Below are positions 37,377 to 45,348 of a DNA stretch of 64,000 nucleotides, one piece after another. The stretch is from Planktomarina sp. (GTDB taxonomy: Bacteria > Pseudomonadota > Alphaproteobacteria > Rhodobacterales > Rhodobacteraceae), in NCBI GenBank assembly GCA_022425445.1, contig JAKMFM010000168.1, forward strand, positions 5,585-69,584, in the 5' to 3' direction. The notes below the pieces were generated by a model. It worked only from the letters and a program-made list of their open reading frames with translations, did not search any database and had not been told where the DNA came from. Positions within the stretch are counted from its first letter, which is position 1, and each line of letters starts with the position of its first letter. The position numbers and the translations under genes are program-made.

Positions 37377-39119
37377 ATGACAACTGATAATGGCAGCACC
37401 GAGCTCGGGTTAGAGCGGTTGACGGAAAATTTACAACGTGTCGAGGCGCTGACTCAGCGGCTTTTGGCAGCGGTTTCCCACAAAAAACCCGTGCGAGCTG
37501 CGCTCCAGGGGCCAGGACATGAGCTGTTTACCAAGGCGGCAACGGCCTATGTCACCGAGATGATGAGCAATCCATCCCGTGTGATCGAGCAGCAAATCGC
37601 CTATTGGGGGCAATCACTACAGCATTTCGTCGACAGCCAGAGCGCACCTGCCGACCGCAGATTCTCAGATCCACTATGGAATGAGCACCCTTATTTTAAT
37701 TTCATAAGGCAGCAATATCTGCTCAATACCAAGGCAATGGAAGCGGCCGTTGCGCAGATGGATAATCTCGACCCGCGAGAGCGGCAAAAGCTGGATTTCT
37801 TTAGCCGTCAGATTATGGATATGTTTAGCCCAAGCAATTTTCTCGGTACGAACCCGCAGGCCTTGGCTCGGGCGGTTGAGACCGATGGCGAGAGCCTCGT
37901 GCGCGGCTTAGAAAATCTTGTGCGAGATATTGAAGCCAATAATGGCGACCTCATGGTGACACTGGCCGATCAAGGCGCTTTTGATGTCGGGGGCAATATC
38001 GCGACGACGCCAGGCAAAGTTGTGTTCCGCAATCACCTGTTCGAGCTGATCCAGTATAGTCCAACCACGCAAACGGTGCAGGAGGTGCCTTTGGTCGTCT
38101 TCCCACCTTGGATCAACAAATTTTACATTATGGATCTGCGGCCAGAGAACAGCTTGGTGAAATGGATTGTCGATCAAGGCTTCACCCTTTTTGTGGTGAG
38201 CTGGATAAATCCAGACGCGTCCATGCGCGACACGGGTGTTTCAACCTATATCGAGGATGGTTTTCTGACGGCCATTGAACAGGTCAAAAAGATTTGCGAC
38301 GTGCCGCAGGTCAATGCCACTGGCTATTGCATAGGGGGCACGACCCTGTCCCTGACGCTGGCGCTTTTGGCTCAGCGCGGCGACACGTCGGTGAAATCCG
38401 CAACCCTATTTACCACTCTGACAGATTTTTCCGATCAAGGGGAGATGTCGGTATTCTTGGACAATGACTTTGTGGATGGAATCGCGGCTGAGGTGGAGGA
38501 CAATGGCATCTTAGATAAATTCTTCATGTCACGGACCTTTTCCTTTTTGCGCTCGAATGATCTGATCTATGGCCCCGCAATTCGTCACTATATGATGGGA
38601 GAAACGCCGCCGGCGTTTGACTTGCTGTATTGGAATGGCGACGGCACCAACCTGCCTGGCCGCATGGCGATTGAGTATCTGCGCGGGCTTTGTCAAAAAA
38701 ATCAATTCGCCGATGGTGGGTTTGAGGTCTGCGGTGCACGGTTGCAATTGAGCGATATTGTCGTGCCGGTCTGTGCGGTGGCCTGTGAGACAGATCACAT
38801 TGCCGCTTGGGCACAATCCTATCGGGGCGTGCAGCAAATGACTGGTGCCGACCGCCATTTCATCTTGGCCGAATCTGGACATGTCGCAGGGATCATCAAT
38901 CCACCGCAGCGCAACAAATATGGCTATTATACTCAAAAGTCCTTGGCCCAGAGCCCAGAAGATTGGCAGTCTTCTGCCACTTATACCAAAGGCAGTTGGT
39001 GGCCAGCTTGGAAAGATTGGTTAATGCTGCAAAGCGGCGAGAGCCTCAAGGCGCGCAAGCCAAAATCTCCCAACGGATTGAAATTATCCAATGCACCTGG
39101 GCAGTATGTGTTGAAATAA
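37377..39119 (+). CDS. phaC: Class I polyhydroxyalkanoate synthase
   Basis: Polymerises (R)-3-hydroxyacyl-CoA (C3-C5) at the granule surface. The product has 580 residues, class I size. The lipase-like box with catalytic cysteine is GYCIGGT (C318). The general-base region and late His lie in AESGHVAGIINPP. There is no phaE partner, which excludes class III. The start lies 24 bases beyond a candidate promoter with a PhaR-like site. phaP follows after 89 bases with its own palindrome. phaA and phaB are not in the window. Confidence 0.96.
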   Translation: MTTDNGSTELGLERLTENLQRVEALTQRLLAAVSHKKPVRAALQGPGHELFTKAATAYVTEMMSNPSRVIEQQIAYWGQSLQHFVDSQSAPADRRFSDPLWNEHPYFNFIRQQYLLNTKAMEAAVAQMDNLDPRERQKLDFFSRQIMDMFSPSNFLGTNPQALARAVETDGESLVRGLENLVRDIEANNGDLMVTLADQGAFDVGGNIATTPGKVVFRNHLFELIQYSPTTQTVQEVPLVVFPPWINKFYIMDLRPENSLVKWIVDQGFTLFVVSWINPDASMRDTGVSTYIEDGFLTAIEQVKKICDVPQVNATGYCIGGTTLSLTLALLAQRGDTSVKSATLFTTLTDFSDQGEMSVFLDNDFVDGIAAEVEDNGILDKFFMSRTFSFLRSNDLIYGPAIRHYMMGETPPAFDLLYWNGDGTNLPGRMAIEYLRGLCQKNQFADGGFEVCGARLQLSDIVVPVCAVACETDHIAAWAQSYRGVQQMTGADRHFILAESGHVAGIINPPQRNKYGYYTQKSLAQSPEDWQSSATYTKGSWWPAWKDWLMLQSGESLKARKPKSPNGLKLSNAPGQYVLK

Positions 39120-39125
39120 TTTATG

Positions 39126-39136
39126 CTGCAATGCAG
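39126..39136. promoter_or_regulatory. PhaR operator, CTGCAATGCAG palindrome
   Basis: Perfect 11-bp palindrome CTGC-N3-GCAG located 73 bases before phaP and 7 bases after the phaC stop. It matches exactly the form I recall for R. sphaeroides PhaR on phaP. Control of phasin expression is inferred. Confidence 0.7.
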
Positions 39137-39208
39137 AAATTACTTGCAATGCCGCGGCGCAGCATCTATGTAGGTGTCAGAGAGATAACACGCTTGAGGA
39201 TTAAGCAC

Positions 39209-39631
39209 ATGACAAAGACACCTGATTACACCGCGATGTTCAAAGACATGATGGGTAAATTCCCAGTAGATATGTCTGCTTTTGAAGATGCCTATAAAGC
39301 TCAAGCGGCTTTTGGCGAAAAAATGTCCGCCGTTGCTTTGGAAGCTGCGATGAAATCTGCCGAGATTTCTTCGGCTTGGACAAAAGCTTCTTTGGAAAAA
39401 GTTGCTGACTTGTCAAAAGTAAACGCAGATCCTGCTGCGGCTGCACAGACATTGACAGATTTTGCATCCGCCTCTGCGGAAATGGCTGCTGAGAACATGG
39501 CTGCGATGGCTGGTGTTGCGAAAAAAGTACAGCTCGACTCCGCTGAGTTGATGATGGCTGCTGGAAAAGAAGTGAGTGCTGAAGCCACAGCTGCAATGAA
39601 AAAAGCCGGCAAAGCTGCGAAAGCTGCCTGA
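39209..39631 (+). CDS. phaP: Phasin (PHA granule-associated protein)
   Basis: Small amphipathic protein of 140 residues that coats PHA granules. It is almost all helix, rich in Ala, Lys and Met (MSAVALEAAMKSAEISSAW) and ends in KKAGKAAKAA, typical of phasins. No enzyme motif. The start ATG at 39209 has GAGGA upstream. A PhaR palindrome lies before it and a strong terminator after it, so it can be expressed separately from phaC and phaR. Confidence 0.9.
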   Translation: MTKTPDYTAMFKDMMGKFPVDMSAFEDAYKAQAAFGEKMSAVALEAAMKSAEISSAWTKASLEKVADLSKVNADPAAAAQTLTDFASASAEMAAENMAAMAGVAKKVQLDSAELMMAAGKEVSAEATAAMKKAGKAAKAA

Positions 39632-39687
39632 GCGCCGACATAAAATTAGGTTTATCTGTCCTCCCAAATTTAGGTGAACCGGTATTG

Positions 39688-39720
39688 AAGGGCGTGGCAC
39701 TTGCTGCGCCCTTTCTTTTT
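39688..39720 (+). terminator. Intrinsic terminator after phaP
   Basis: AAGGGCG ... CGCCCTT hairpin with an internal wobble stem, followed by TCTTTTT. It lies 57 bases after the phasin stop and just before the candidate PhaR site of phaR. Confidence 0.8.
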
Positions 39721-39723
39721 GTG

Positions 39724-39735
39724 CTGCGTTTGCAT
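39724..39735. promoter_or_regulatory. Candidate PhaR site upstream of phaR
   Basis: CTGC-gttt-GCAT, an imperfect TGC palindrome 54 bases before phaR. Similar in form to the sites before phaC and phaP; autoregulation is inferred. Confidence 0.4.
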
Positions 39736-39788
39736 AGCATTTCCGCAGGGCCGCGCAAAAGCGGTGAGTCGCTGCAAAGGGCTGGAAT

Positions 39789-40337
39789 ATGACCAAGAAA
39801 ACAAAGCCGCTTTTGATAAAGCGTTATGCAAGCCGGCGTTTATACAACACCGAATCAAGCGATTATGTAACACTGGATGATATTGCGGGGTTCATTCGAG
39901 AGGGGCGCGAGGTACAAATTATCGACCTAAAATCTGGCGATGATTTGACGCGGCAATATTTGCTGCAAATTATAGCCGAACACGAAAGCCGCGGTGAAAA
40001 TGTCTTGCCGGTTGACGTTCTAACCGATCTGGTGCGCTCTTACGCCTCACAAGCCACATCGGTTGTACCGCAATTTCTTGCGGCCAGCTTTGAGATGCTG
40101 CGCGATGGGCAATCCAAAGCCATGGAAAATCTCACAGTGGTCAATCCCATGGCCGCGATGCCGGGCTTTGAGATGATGAAGGCTCAGCAAGAGGCATTTA
40201 TGAAGGCCATGACCGGCGGATTGTCTGGATCGAGCCCGGCCAGCAGCACCGAGAGCAGTGCCGGTGAAAGCGCCAATGATCTGAACGATATCAAATCCCA
40301 ATTGGCGGAGCTGCAAGAAAAATTGTCAAAATTATAA
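39789..40337 (+). CDS. phaR: PHA synthesis repressor PhaR
   Basis: Regulator that binds both PHA granules and TGC-rich operators: when polymer is present it leaves DNA and phasin is made. The product has 182 residues. The N-terminal PHB/PHA accumulation regulator DNA-binding domain is visible in KRYASRRLYNTESSDYVTL and the following DDIAGFIREG, with a C-terminal region rich in Gly/Ser and Met. This is the alphaproteobacterial type. It follows phaP and its terminator. A perfect GC hairpin after its stop separates it from the convergent aminotransferase gene. Confidence 0.92.
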   Translation: MTKKTKPLLIKRYASRRLYNTESSDYVTLDDIAGFIREGREVQIIDLKSGDDLTRQYLLQIIAEHESRGENVLPVDVLTDLVRSYASQATSVVPQFLAASFEMLRDGQSKAMENLTVVNPMAAMPGFEMMKAQQEAFMKAMTGGLSGSSPASSTESSAGESANDLNDIKSQLAELQEKLSKL

Positions 40338-40344
40338 GGCAATG

Positions 40345-40366
40345 TCGGGCGGAAGACCCCGCCCGA
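40345..40366. terminator. Bidirectional hairpin between phaR and the aminotransferase gene
   Basis: TCGGGCGG-aagacc-CCGCCCGA, a perfect 8-bp stem between convergent genes. There is no T-run on the plus strand, so termination may be weak. Confidence 0.55.
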
Positions 40367-40374
40367 TGCAAGGA

Positions 40375-41742
40375 CTAGGCCACTTCAAGGAACACTTTCT
40401 TCAAAGCCGCTTCCAGCTTTTCAAACATCTCGTCAATATGGCTTTCGGTGAAGATGAACGCCGGGCATAATACGATGGACTGTCCCAAAGGCCGACAGAT
40501 CAACCCGTGATCGGTGCAGCTGTTCGCTATGCGCTCACTGACAGATAATTCTGCGGCAAAGGGGGTTTTGCTGTCCTTATCTTGCACAGCCTCCAAAGCT
40601 CCCATCAAGCCCTTACCTCTTGCCTCACCAATATTTGGGTTCTCAAGGAGCCGCTGCATATGTGCCTCGAAATAGGGAGTCAGGCGGCGTACATTTTCAG
40701 CAAGCCCTTCATTCAAGATGACATCAATGGCTTTCAAAGCAATTGCAGAGCCGACCGGATGGCCTGATGCGGTGAACCCATGCGGGAATTCCTCAATTGC
40801 CTCTGAGGCTGCTTGCAAGCGCTGGGTTAATTGCGGGCCTAGAATGACGGCCCCCATTGGGAAATATCCAGCCGTGAGGTTTTTGGAGCTGATAATGGCA
40901 TCGGGAACAAATTCATAGGCCTCGCAGCCCCAAGTATGCCCGGTGCGCCCAAAACCGCAAATCACCTCATCGGAAATCAACGGGATCCCATATTTTTTCA
41001 AAATGGGCTGTAGCGCTTGAAAGTATCCCTCTGGCGGTGGAATGACCCCACCTGCGCCCAGAACCGGTTCTGCGAAGAACCCGGCAATCGTGTCTGCGCC
41101 CTCACGCAAGATCATCTCTTCCAATTCTGCCGCAAGCCGGGCAGTAAACTGCGCCTCTGTCTCGCCAGGCCGGCCCTCTCGCCAGAAATGCGGGCAGGTC
41201 AAATGCAAAAAGCCCGGCAAGGGCAGGCCGAAGACCGCGTTATAGGGTTTGCCGGTCATTGAGGCTGATACCGCCGTGACGCCGTGGTAGGCATTCTTGC
41301 GTGTAATAATTTTGCGCCGCTGACTATGGCCTTCAGAGCCGTGCAAAAACCAAAGCATTTTGACCATCGTGTCGTTGGCTTCAGAGCCAGAGTTGGTGTA
41401 AAACACCTTGCCGGTCTCGAAGGGCGAGACCTCAATCAGCTTTTCCGATAGCATTACGGTTTGGTCGGACATGCGGCCGAAGAAGGCGTGATAGCCGGGA
41501 AAGCGATCATATTGACCCTTGGCGGCCTGCGCGAGACCGGCATGATCAAATCCGGCCACCATATTCCAAAGTCCGGAGTTGGCGTCTAAAAATTGCTGGC
41601 CATGCACATCAAAAACATAGGGGCCGCGGCCGTGGGTGAGTACGGTCGCGCCGCGATTTTCAATCGTTGGTAAATCGGTGAAGCCATAGAAGGAGTGGGC
41701 GTCTGCCCGTGCTTCCCAGCTGTTGGGAGATTGGTCTTTCAT
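40375..41742 (-). CDS. Class III (omega) aminotransferase of the amine operon
   Basis: PLP enzyme of 455 residues that moves the amino group of an omega-amine or amino acid to pyruvate or 2-oxoglutarate. The PLP lysine is in IISSKNLTAGYFPMGAV; SGSEANDTMVKM and EPVLGAGGVIPP are class III hallmarks. It resembles putrescine- or taurine/beta-alanine-pyruvate aminotransferases. The start is the ATG at 41742; the open frame to 41934 has no homology. It is the last gene of the leftward nine-gene amine operon but is set off by a 198-base gap. Exact substrate unknown. Confidence 0.85.
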   Translation of the reverse strand: MKDQSPNSWEARADAHSFYGFTDLPTIENRGATVLTHGRGPYVFDVHGQQFLDANSGLWNMVAGFDHAGLAQAAKGQYDRFPGYHAFFGRMSDQTVMLSEKLIEVSPFETGKVFYTNSGSEANDTMVKMLWFLHGSEGHSQRRKIITRKNAYHGVTAVSASMTGKPYNAVFGLPLPGFLHLTCPHFWREGRPGETEAQFTARLAAELEEMILREGADTIAGFFAEPVLGAGGVIPPPEGYFQALQPILKKYGIPLISDEVICGFGRTGHTWGCEAYEFVPDAIISSKNLTAGYFPMGAVILGPQLTQRLQAASEAIEEFPHGFTASGHPVGSAIALKAIDVILNEGLAENVRRLTPYFEAHMQRLLENPNIGEARGKGLMGALEAVQDKDSKTPFAAELSVSERIANSCTDHGLICRPLGQSIVLCPAFIFTESHIDEMFEKLEAALKKVFLEVA

Positions 41743-41940
41743 TGGGGGACCTTTATGTATGGGGGGCCGGGGTTCGGGCCGCCGGCTTGGAAACAATAGG
41801 CCTTTAGAGTTAAGGCCGGCTGAAAATCGTGCCGCGAGTTTCGGGCGGCGCGCCCGCCCAAGCCCAAGTGCCATTGCCCACGCCGAACCAGCCGGTGGCA
41901 GGCACGGATTTTGGGGTGAATCTGCAAGGGGCAACCTGTG

Positions 41941-43245
41941 TCATAGGCCAAGCGTATCGCGCAGAGCGAACCATGTCATCGCTAAAGTCATGATTGGGCC
42001 ACGCAGGCTTTGCCCACCGGGAAAGGAAGGAGTGGGAAGTTGCGACAGAAGGTCAAAGCGCTCGGCATTTCCGGCGATTGTTTCTGCCAAGACCTGCCCT
42101 GCGAATCCCGCCAGGGCCACCCCATGCCCTGAATAGCCCGAAGCGGTGAGCTGTTGCGGCCCAACACGGGCAAAGAGCGGAAGACGCCGTGTCGTGATCC
42201 CCAGCGTTCCGCCCCAAGCATGGGTCAGCGGCACATCGGCCAGCTGCGGAAAAATTTCACACAGGGGCTTGTGGACCTTGGCAAAAATATCCTTGGGAAA
42301 CCTTGCGCCATAGCTTTCGCCACCGCCAAAAATCAGTCGATTGTCATGGCTGAGGCGGTAGTAATTGAGCACGAACCGATTATCTGCCACAGCGATGGGT
42401 TTGCGCAAAACCTCTTGCGGCCGGTCCAGCGGTGCCGTGGCCACCAGAAAGTTATTGATCGGCATGACCTTGGCCGCCTGGCTCGGGTTGAGGCTGCTGT
42501 GATAGCCGTTGGTGGCATGGATGACATAGTCGGCGCGCAATTGGCCCTTGGCGGTGTGCACGAGGCTCGGCGGGCCGTCTTGCACCGAAACCGCAGCGCT
42601 TTGCTCAAAAATGCGCGCTCCCACAGCTTCAGCTGCATTGGCCAGACCCAGCGCGTAGCGCAGCGGATGCAAATGCCCTGCGCCCCAATCTATGATCCCG
42701 CCTGCATAGCGCGGAGATTTTATGAGATCTGCGAGATCAATCTTGCTGAGGCACTCTATCTCTTCATAGCCATAATGCCGGGCCAGATAATCCGCCTTTG
42801 CGTGGCTGCTGGCTCGGTCTCTTGCACTGAAATCTGCTTCGGCGACCCCAGATTGATAGCCAGCCTCTGGCGCATGTTGCGCCACCAAGTCTTGCGTCAA
42901 AGATTTGGCGGCCTGCGCCATATCCCAAAGCTGATGGGCCGCATCATGGCCCAATGTCTTTTCAAGCGTTTGTTGGTCTTGGTTATATCCTGAACCGACC
43001 TGCCCGCCGTTGCGGCCCGAGGCGCCAAAGCCGACCCGATGGGCATCCAGCACGATCACATTATAGCCCTTTTGCGCCAAATGCAGCGCGCAAGACAATC
43101 CGGTGAAACCTGCACCAATGACGCAGACGTCACAGGATATCACATCCGTCAGTGCCGGGCGCACCGGATGTTCTTGGATGCTTTGGGCATACCAGCTGGC
43201 GGGATAGCTTCCTGCTTGATCGTTGACATAGAGAAAATCAGACAT
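41941..43245 (-). CDS. FAD-dependent oxidoreductase (PuuB/DAO family)
   Basis: Flavoenzyme of 434 residues. The N-terminal dinucleotide fold reads CDVCVIGAGFTGLSCALHL and the second FAD contact is GASGRNGGQVGSGYN. This is the gamma-glutamylputrescine oxidase/DadA-like branch, which oxidises a secondary amine such as a gamma-glutamylated amine to an aldehyde. Its gene overlaps the ligase gene by 8 bases and precedes an aminotransferase, so oxidation of the glutamylated amine made by the ligase is the natural reading. No signal peptide, so cytoplasmic. Other secondary amines remain possible. Confidence 0.82.
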   Translation of the reverse strand: MSDFLYVNDQAGSYPASWYAQSIQEHPVRPALTDVISCDVCVIGAGFTGLSCALHLAQKGYNVIVLDAHRVGFGASGRNGGQVGSGYNQDQQTLEKTLGHDAAHQLWDMAQAAKSLTQDLVAQHAPEAGYQSGVAEADFSARDRASSHAKADYLARHYGYEEIECLSKIDLADLIKSPRYAGGIIDWGAGHLHPLRYALGLANAAEAVGARIFEQSAAVSVQDGPPSLVHTAKGQLRADYVIHATNGYHSSLNPSQAAKVMPINNFLVATAPLDRPQEVLRKPIAVADNRFVLNYYRLSHDNRLIFGGGESYGARFPKDIFAKVHKPLCEIFPQLADVPLTHAWGGTLGITTRRLPLFARVGPQQLTASGYSGHGVALAGFAGQVLAETIAGNAERFDLLSQLPTPSFPGGQSLRGPIMTLAMTWFALRDTLGL

Positions 43246-44590
43246 TCAACAACAGATGCTCGCGCTCCCAAGTGGATATAACTTGTAAAAACTCGCTATA
43301 TTCCGTGCGTTTCACGATCGAATAGACGCGGGCAAATTCGGGATCAAGCACCTCATGCAGCCGCTTAGCATCATCAAAAATATCCATAGCCGTGAAGAGG
43401 TCATAGGGGATCGCCTCCTCGCTGTCATAGGCATCACCACGATATTGCTTGTCAGGGCGCTCCTGATCTTCAAGCCCCAGATAGCAACAGGCCAGAGAGG
43501 CGGCAATGCCAAGGTAGGGATTGCAATCCATGCCGGCCAGGCGGTTTTCGATCCTGCGGGCCTTGGGTGATGACAGGGGGATGCGAATTCCAGTGGTGCG
43601 ATTGTCCCGGGCCCATTCGAGATTGATCGGGGCGGCGTGATCTTTGACGTAGCGCCGATAGCTGTTCACATAGGGTGCCAGGATGGCAATGACCGACGGC
43701 AGATGATTTTGCAGCCCGGCGATCATATGGTAAAATACATCGGTTTCACCGCCCTGTGGGCCGACAAAAATATTCTCTCCCTCTGCATCCAAAAACGAGT
43801 GATGAATGTGCATGGCGGAGCCGGGTTCATCGGCGATGGGTTTGGCCATGAACGTAGCAAAACAATCGTGCTTTAAGGCCGCTTCGCGGATCAGACGCTT
43901 GAAGAAGAACACTTCATCGGCGAGTTTTACCGGATCGCCATGGCGCAAATTAATCTCCACCTGACCTGCGCCGCCCTCTTGGGTAATGCCGTCAATTTCG
44001 AAGCCTTGGGCCTCGGCAAAGTCATAAATATCGTCGATAACTGGGCCATATTCATCAACAGCCGACAGCGAATAGGCTTGATGCGCCGCCGCTGGCCGTC
44101 CTGAGCGCCCCATCATGGGCACAATCGGTTGGGCCGGATCTGTATTGCGGGCGACAAGAAAAAATTCCATCTCTGGGGCAACCACAGGCTCAAGCCCCTT
44201 GTCGCGAAACAATTGAACCACCCGCTTGAGGACATTGCGCGGCGCGGTTGGTATCGGCGCACCATCGCGATCATAGGCATCATGAATGACCTGTAAGGTG
44301 GCATCGGTGGCCCAGGGCGCTGCGGTGGCGGTGTCGAGATCGGGCCGCAGCGTCATATCAGGCTCCACCCAACCTTCGTCGCCCGCAGCTTCCGCCCATT
44401 CGCCCGTAAGAGTTTGCAGGTAAATAGAGTTGGGCAGGTAGAAATGCTCTTGTTTGGCAAATTTTGATGCCGGAACAGCTTTGCCGCGCGCCACGCCTGG
44501 AAAATCAGAGATGATGCATTCAACCTCATCCAATTGCCGCTCGCCAATATAGGCTTTGGCACTGTCCGGTAGGCTGTCTTTCCAACTCAT
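43238..44590 (-). CDS. Glutamine-synthetase-like ligase 1 (PuuA-like)
   Basis: ATP-dependent ligase of 450 residues in the GS superfamily. Catalytic Glu and Asn positions are kept (MEFFLVARN, QVEINLRHGDP, ARDNRTTGIRIP), and the C-terminal NPYLGIAASLACC replaces the adenylylation loop of true glutamine synthetase. This pattern is that of gamma-glutamylpolyamine or gamma-glutamyl-monoamine synthetases. It overlaps the amidotransferase gene by 4 bases (ATGA) and the oxidoreductase gene by 8. Which amine it joins to glutamate is unknown. Confidence 0.85.
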   Translation of the reverse strand: MSWKDSLPDSAKAYIGERQLDEVECIISDFPGVARGKAVPASKFAKQEHFYLPNSIYLQTLTGEWAEAAGDEGWVEPDMTLRPDLDTATAAPWATDATLQVIHDAYDRDGAPIPTAPRNVLKRVVQLFRDKGLEPVVAPEMEFFLVARNTDPAQPIVPMMGRSGRPAAAHQAYSLSAVDEYGPVIDDIYDFAEAQGFEIDGITQEGGAGQVEINLRHGDPVKLADEVFFFKRLIREAALKHDCFATFMAKPIADEPGSAMHIHHSFLDAEGENIFVGPQGGETDVFYHMIAGLQNHLPSVIAILAPYVNSYRRYVKDHAAPINLEWARDNRTTGIRIPLSSPKARRIENRLAGMDCNPYLGIAASLACCYLGLEDQERPDKQYRGDAYDSEEAIPYDLFTAMDIFDDAKRLHEVLDPEFARVYSIVKRTEYSEFLQVISTWEREHLLLNV

Positions 44591-45288
44591 GATGATATCT
44601 CCGCTCTATATTCACCTTTGAGGAAGGCGGCTATATCCGCAGCAATTGCGGAATTCTGGATCGGCACATGGCGCAATTGATCGGCGCGTTGCATCACGGC
44701 GGCGGGATAGGCTGGGCTTGAGCGTCGCGATTTTACATAATCATCGAAAACTGGATTGCTAAACTCAGGGTGGGGTTGCACCGTGAAGGCTTTTTCACCG
44801 TAGAGCAGCGCCGCAAATTGACAAAACGGGCTGCTGCCGATGACCTGTGCTTCTGGAGGTAGGGCCGTGACTTGATCTTGGTGCCAAGCATTCAACGTCA
44901 CCGAACCGTGGCCATTAAAGCTGTAATCATGTCGGCCAATAGCCCAGCCGCCTTCAAACTTCTCCACATGCCCCCCCAGCGCTTGCGCAATGATCTGATG
45001 GCCAAAGCAAATACCGACCATGGGGCGCGCGCTGGCGTAGATTTCGCGAATTAAATCGCTCAAAGGGGGGATGAAAGCATGATCCTCATAGGCGCCATGT
45101 TTGGAGCCGGAAATCAACCAGCCATCTGCCGCGTCAACGGTGGTGGGAAATTCTCCATCCACCACGTTCCAGGTTTGGAAGGTGAAATCATAGCCTTGAA
45201 ACAAAGCGGCAAACATAGCGTCAAAATCGCCGTGCTGGGCACGTACCTCATCGGGCGCATGGCCACATTGTAAAATGCCGATCAGCAT
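44587..45288 (-). CDS. Class I glutamine amidotransferase domain protein
   Basis: Protein of 233 residues. The triad is complete: C94 in VGICFGHQII, H173 and E175 in VQPHPEFSNP. This is a free-standing GATase (GMP-synthase-glutaminase-like) fold, different from PuuD of the C26 type. In this operon it may hydrolyse a gamma-glutamyl amide to release glutamate, the job of PuuD, or act as an amidotransferase with one of the ligases. Its ATGA overlaps the downstream ligase 1. The ribosome site lies inside a predicted hairpin, which would modulate its translation. Confidence 0.82.
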   Translation of the reverse strand: MLIGILQCGHAPDEVRAQHGDFDAMFAALFQGYDFTFQTWNVVDGEFPTTVDAADGWLISGSKHGAYEDHAFIPPLSDLIREIYASARPMVGICFGHQIIAQALGGHVEKFEGGWAIGRHDYSFNGHGSVTLNAWHQDQVTALPPEAQVIGSSPFCQFAALLYGEKAFTVQPHPEFSNPVFDDYVKSRRSSPAYPAAVMQRADQLRHVPIQNSAIAADIAAFLKGEYRAEISS

Positions 45289-45289
45289 T

Positions 45290-45347
45290 GGAACCTCTTG
45301 TAGAACATGCGTACCCTATGCAGGTTCCGCAGGTTTGAAAAGACCTG
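45290..45347 (-). promoter_or_regulatory. Paired hairpins in the leader of the amidotransferase gene
   Basis: In the 60-base gap between the ligase 2 stop and the amidotransferase start, the message can form GGAACCT/AGGTTCC (45322-45328 with 45290-45296), which buries the AAGAGG ribosome site. An adjacent hairpin CAGGT/ACCTG (45343-45347 with 45330-45334) also forms. The repeated AGGT/ACCT blocks allow alternative pairing. Confidence 0.5.
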
Positions 45348-45348
45348 T

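Noticed and set aside
42154..42993. 279-codon frame antisense to the PuuB-like gene
   Set aside because: It contains no motif and mirrors codon bias of the operon gene on the other strand.
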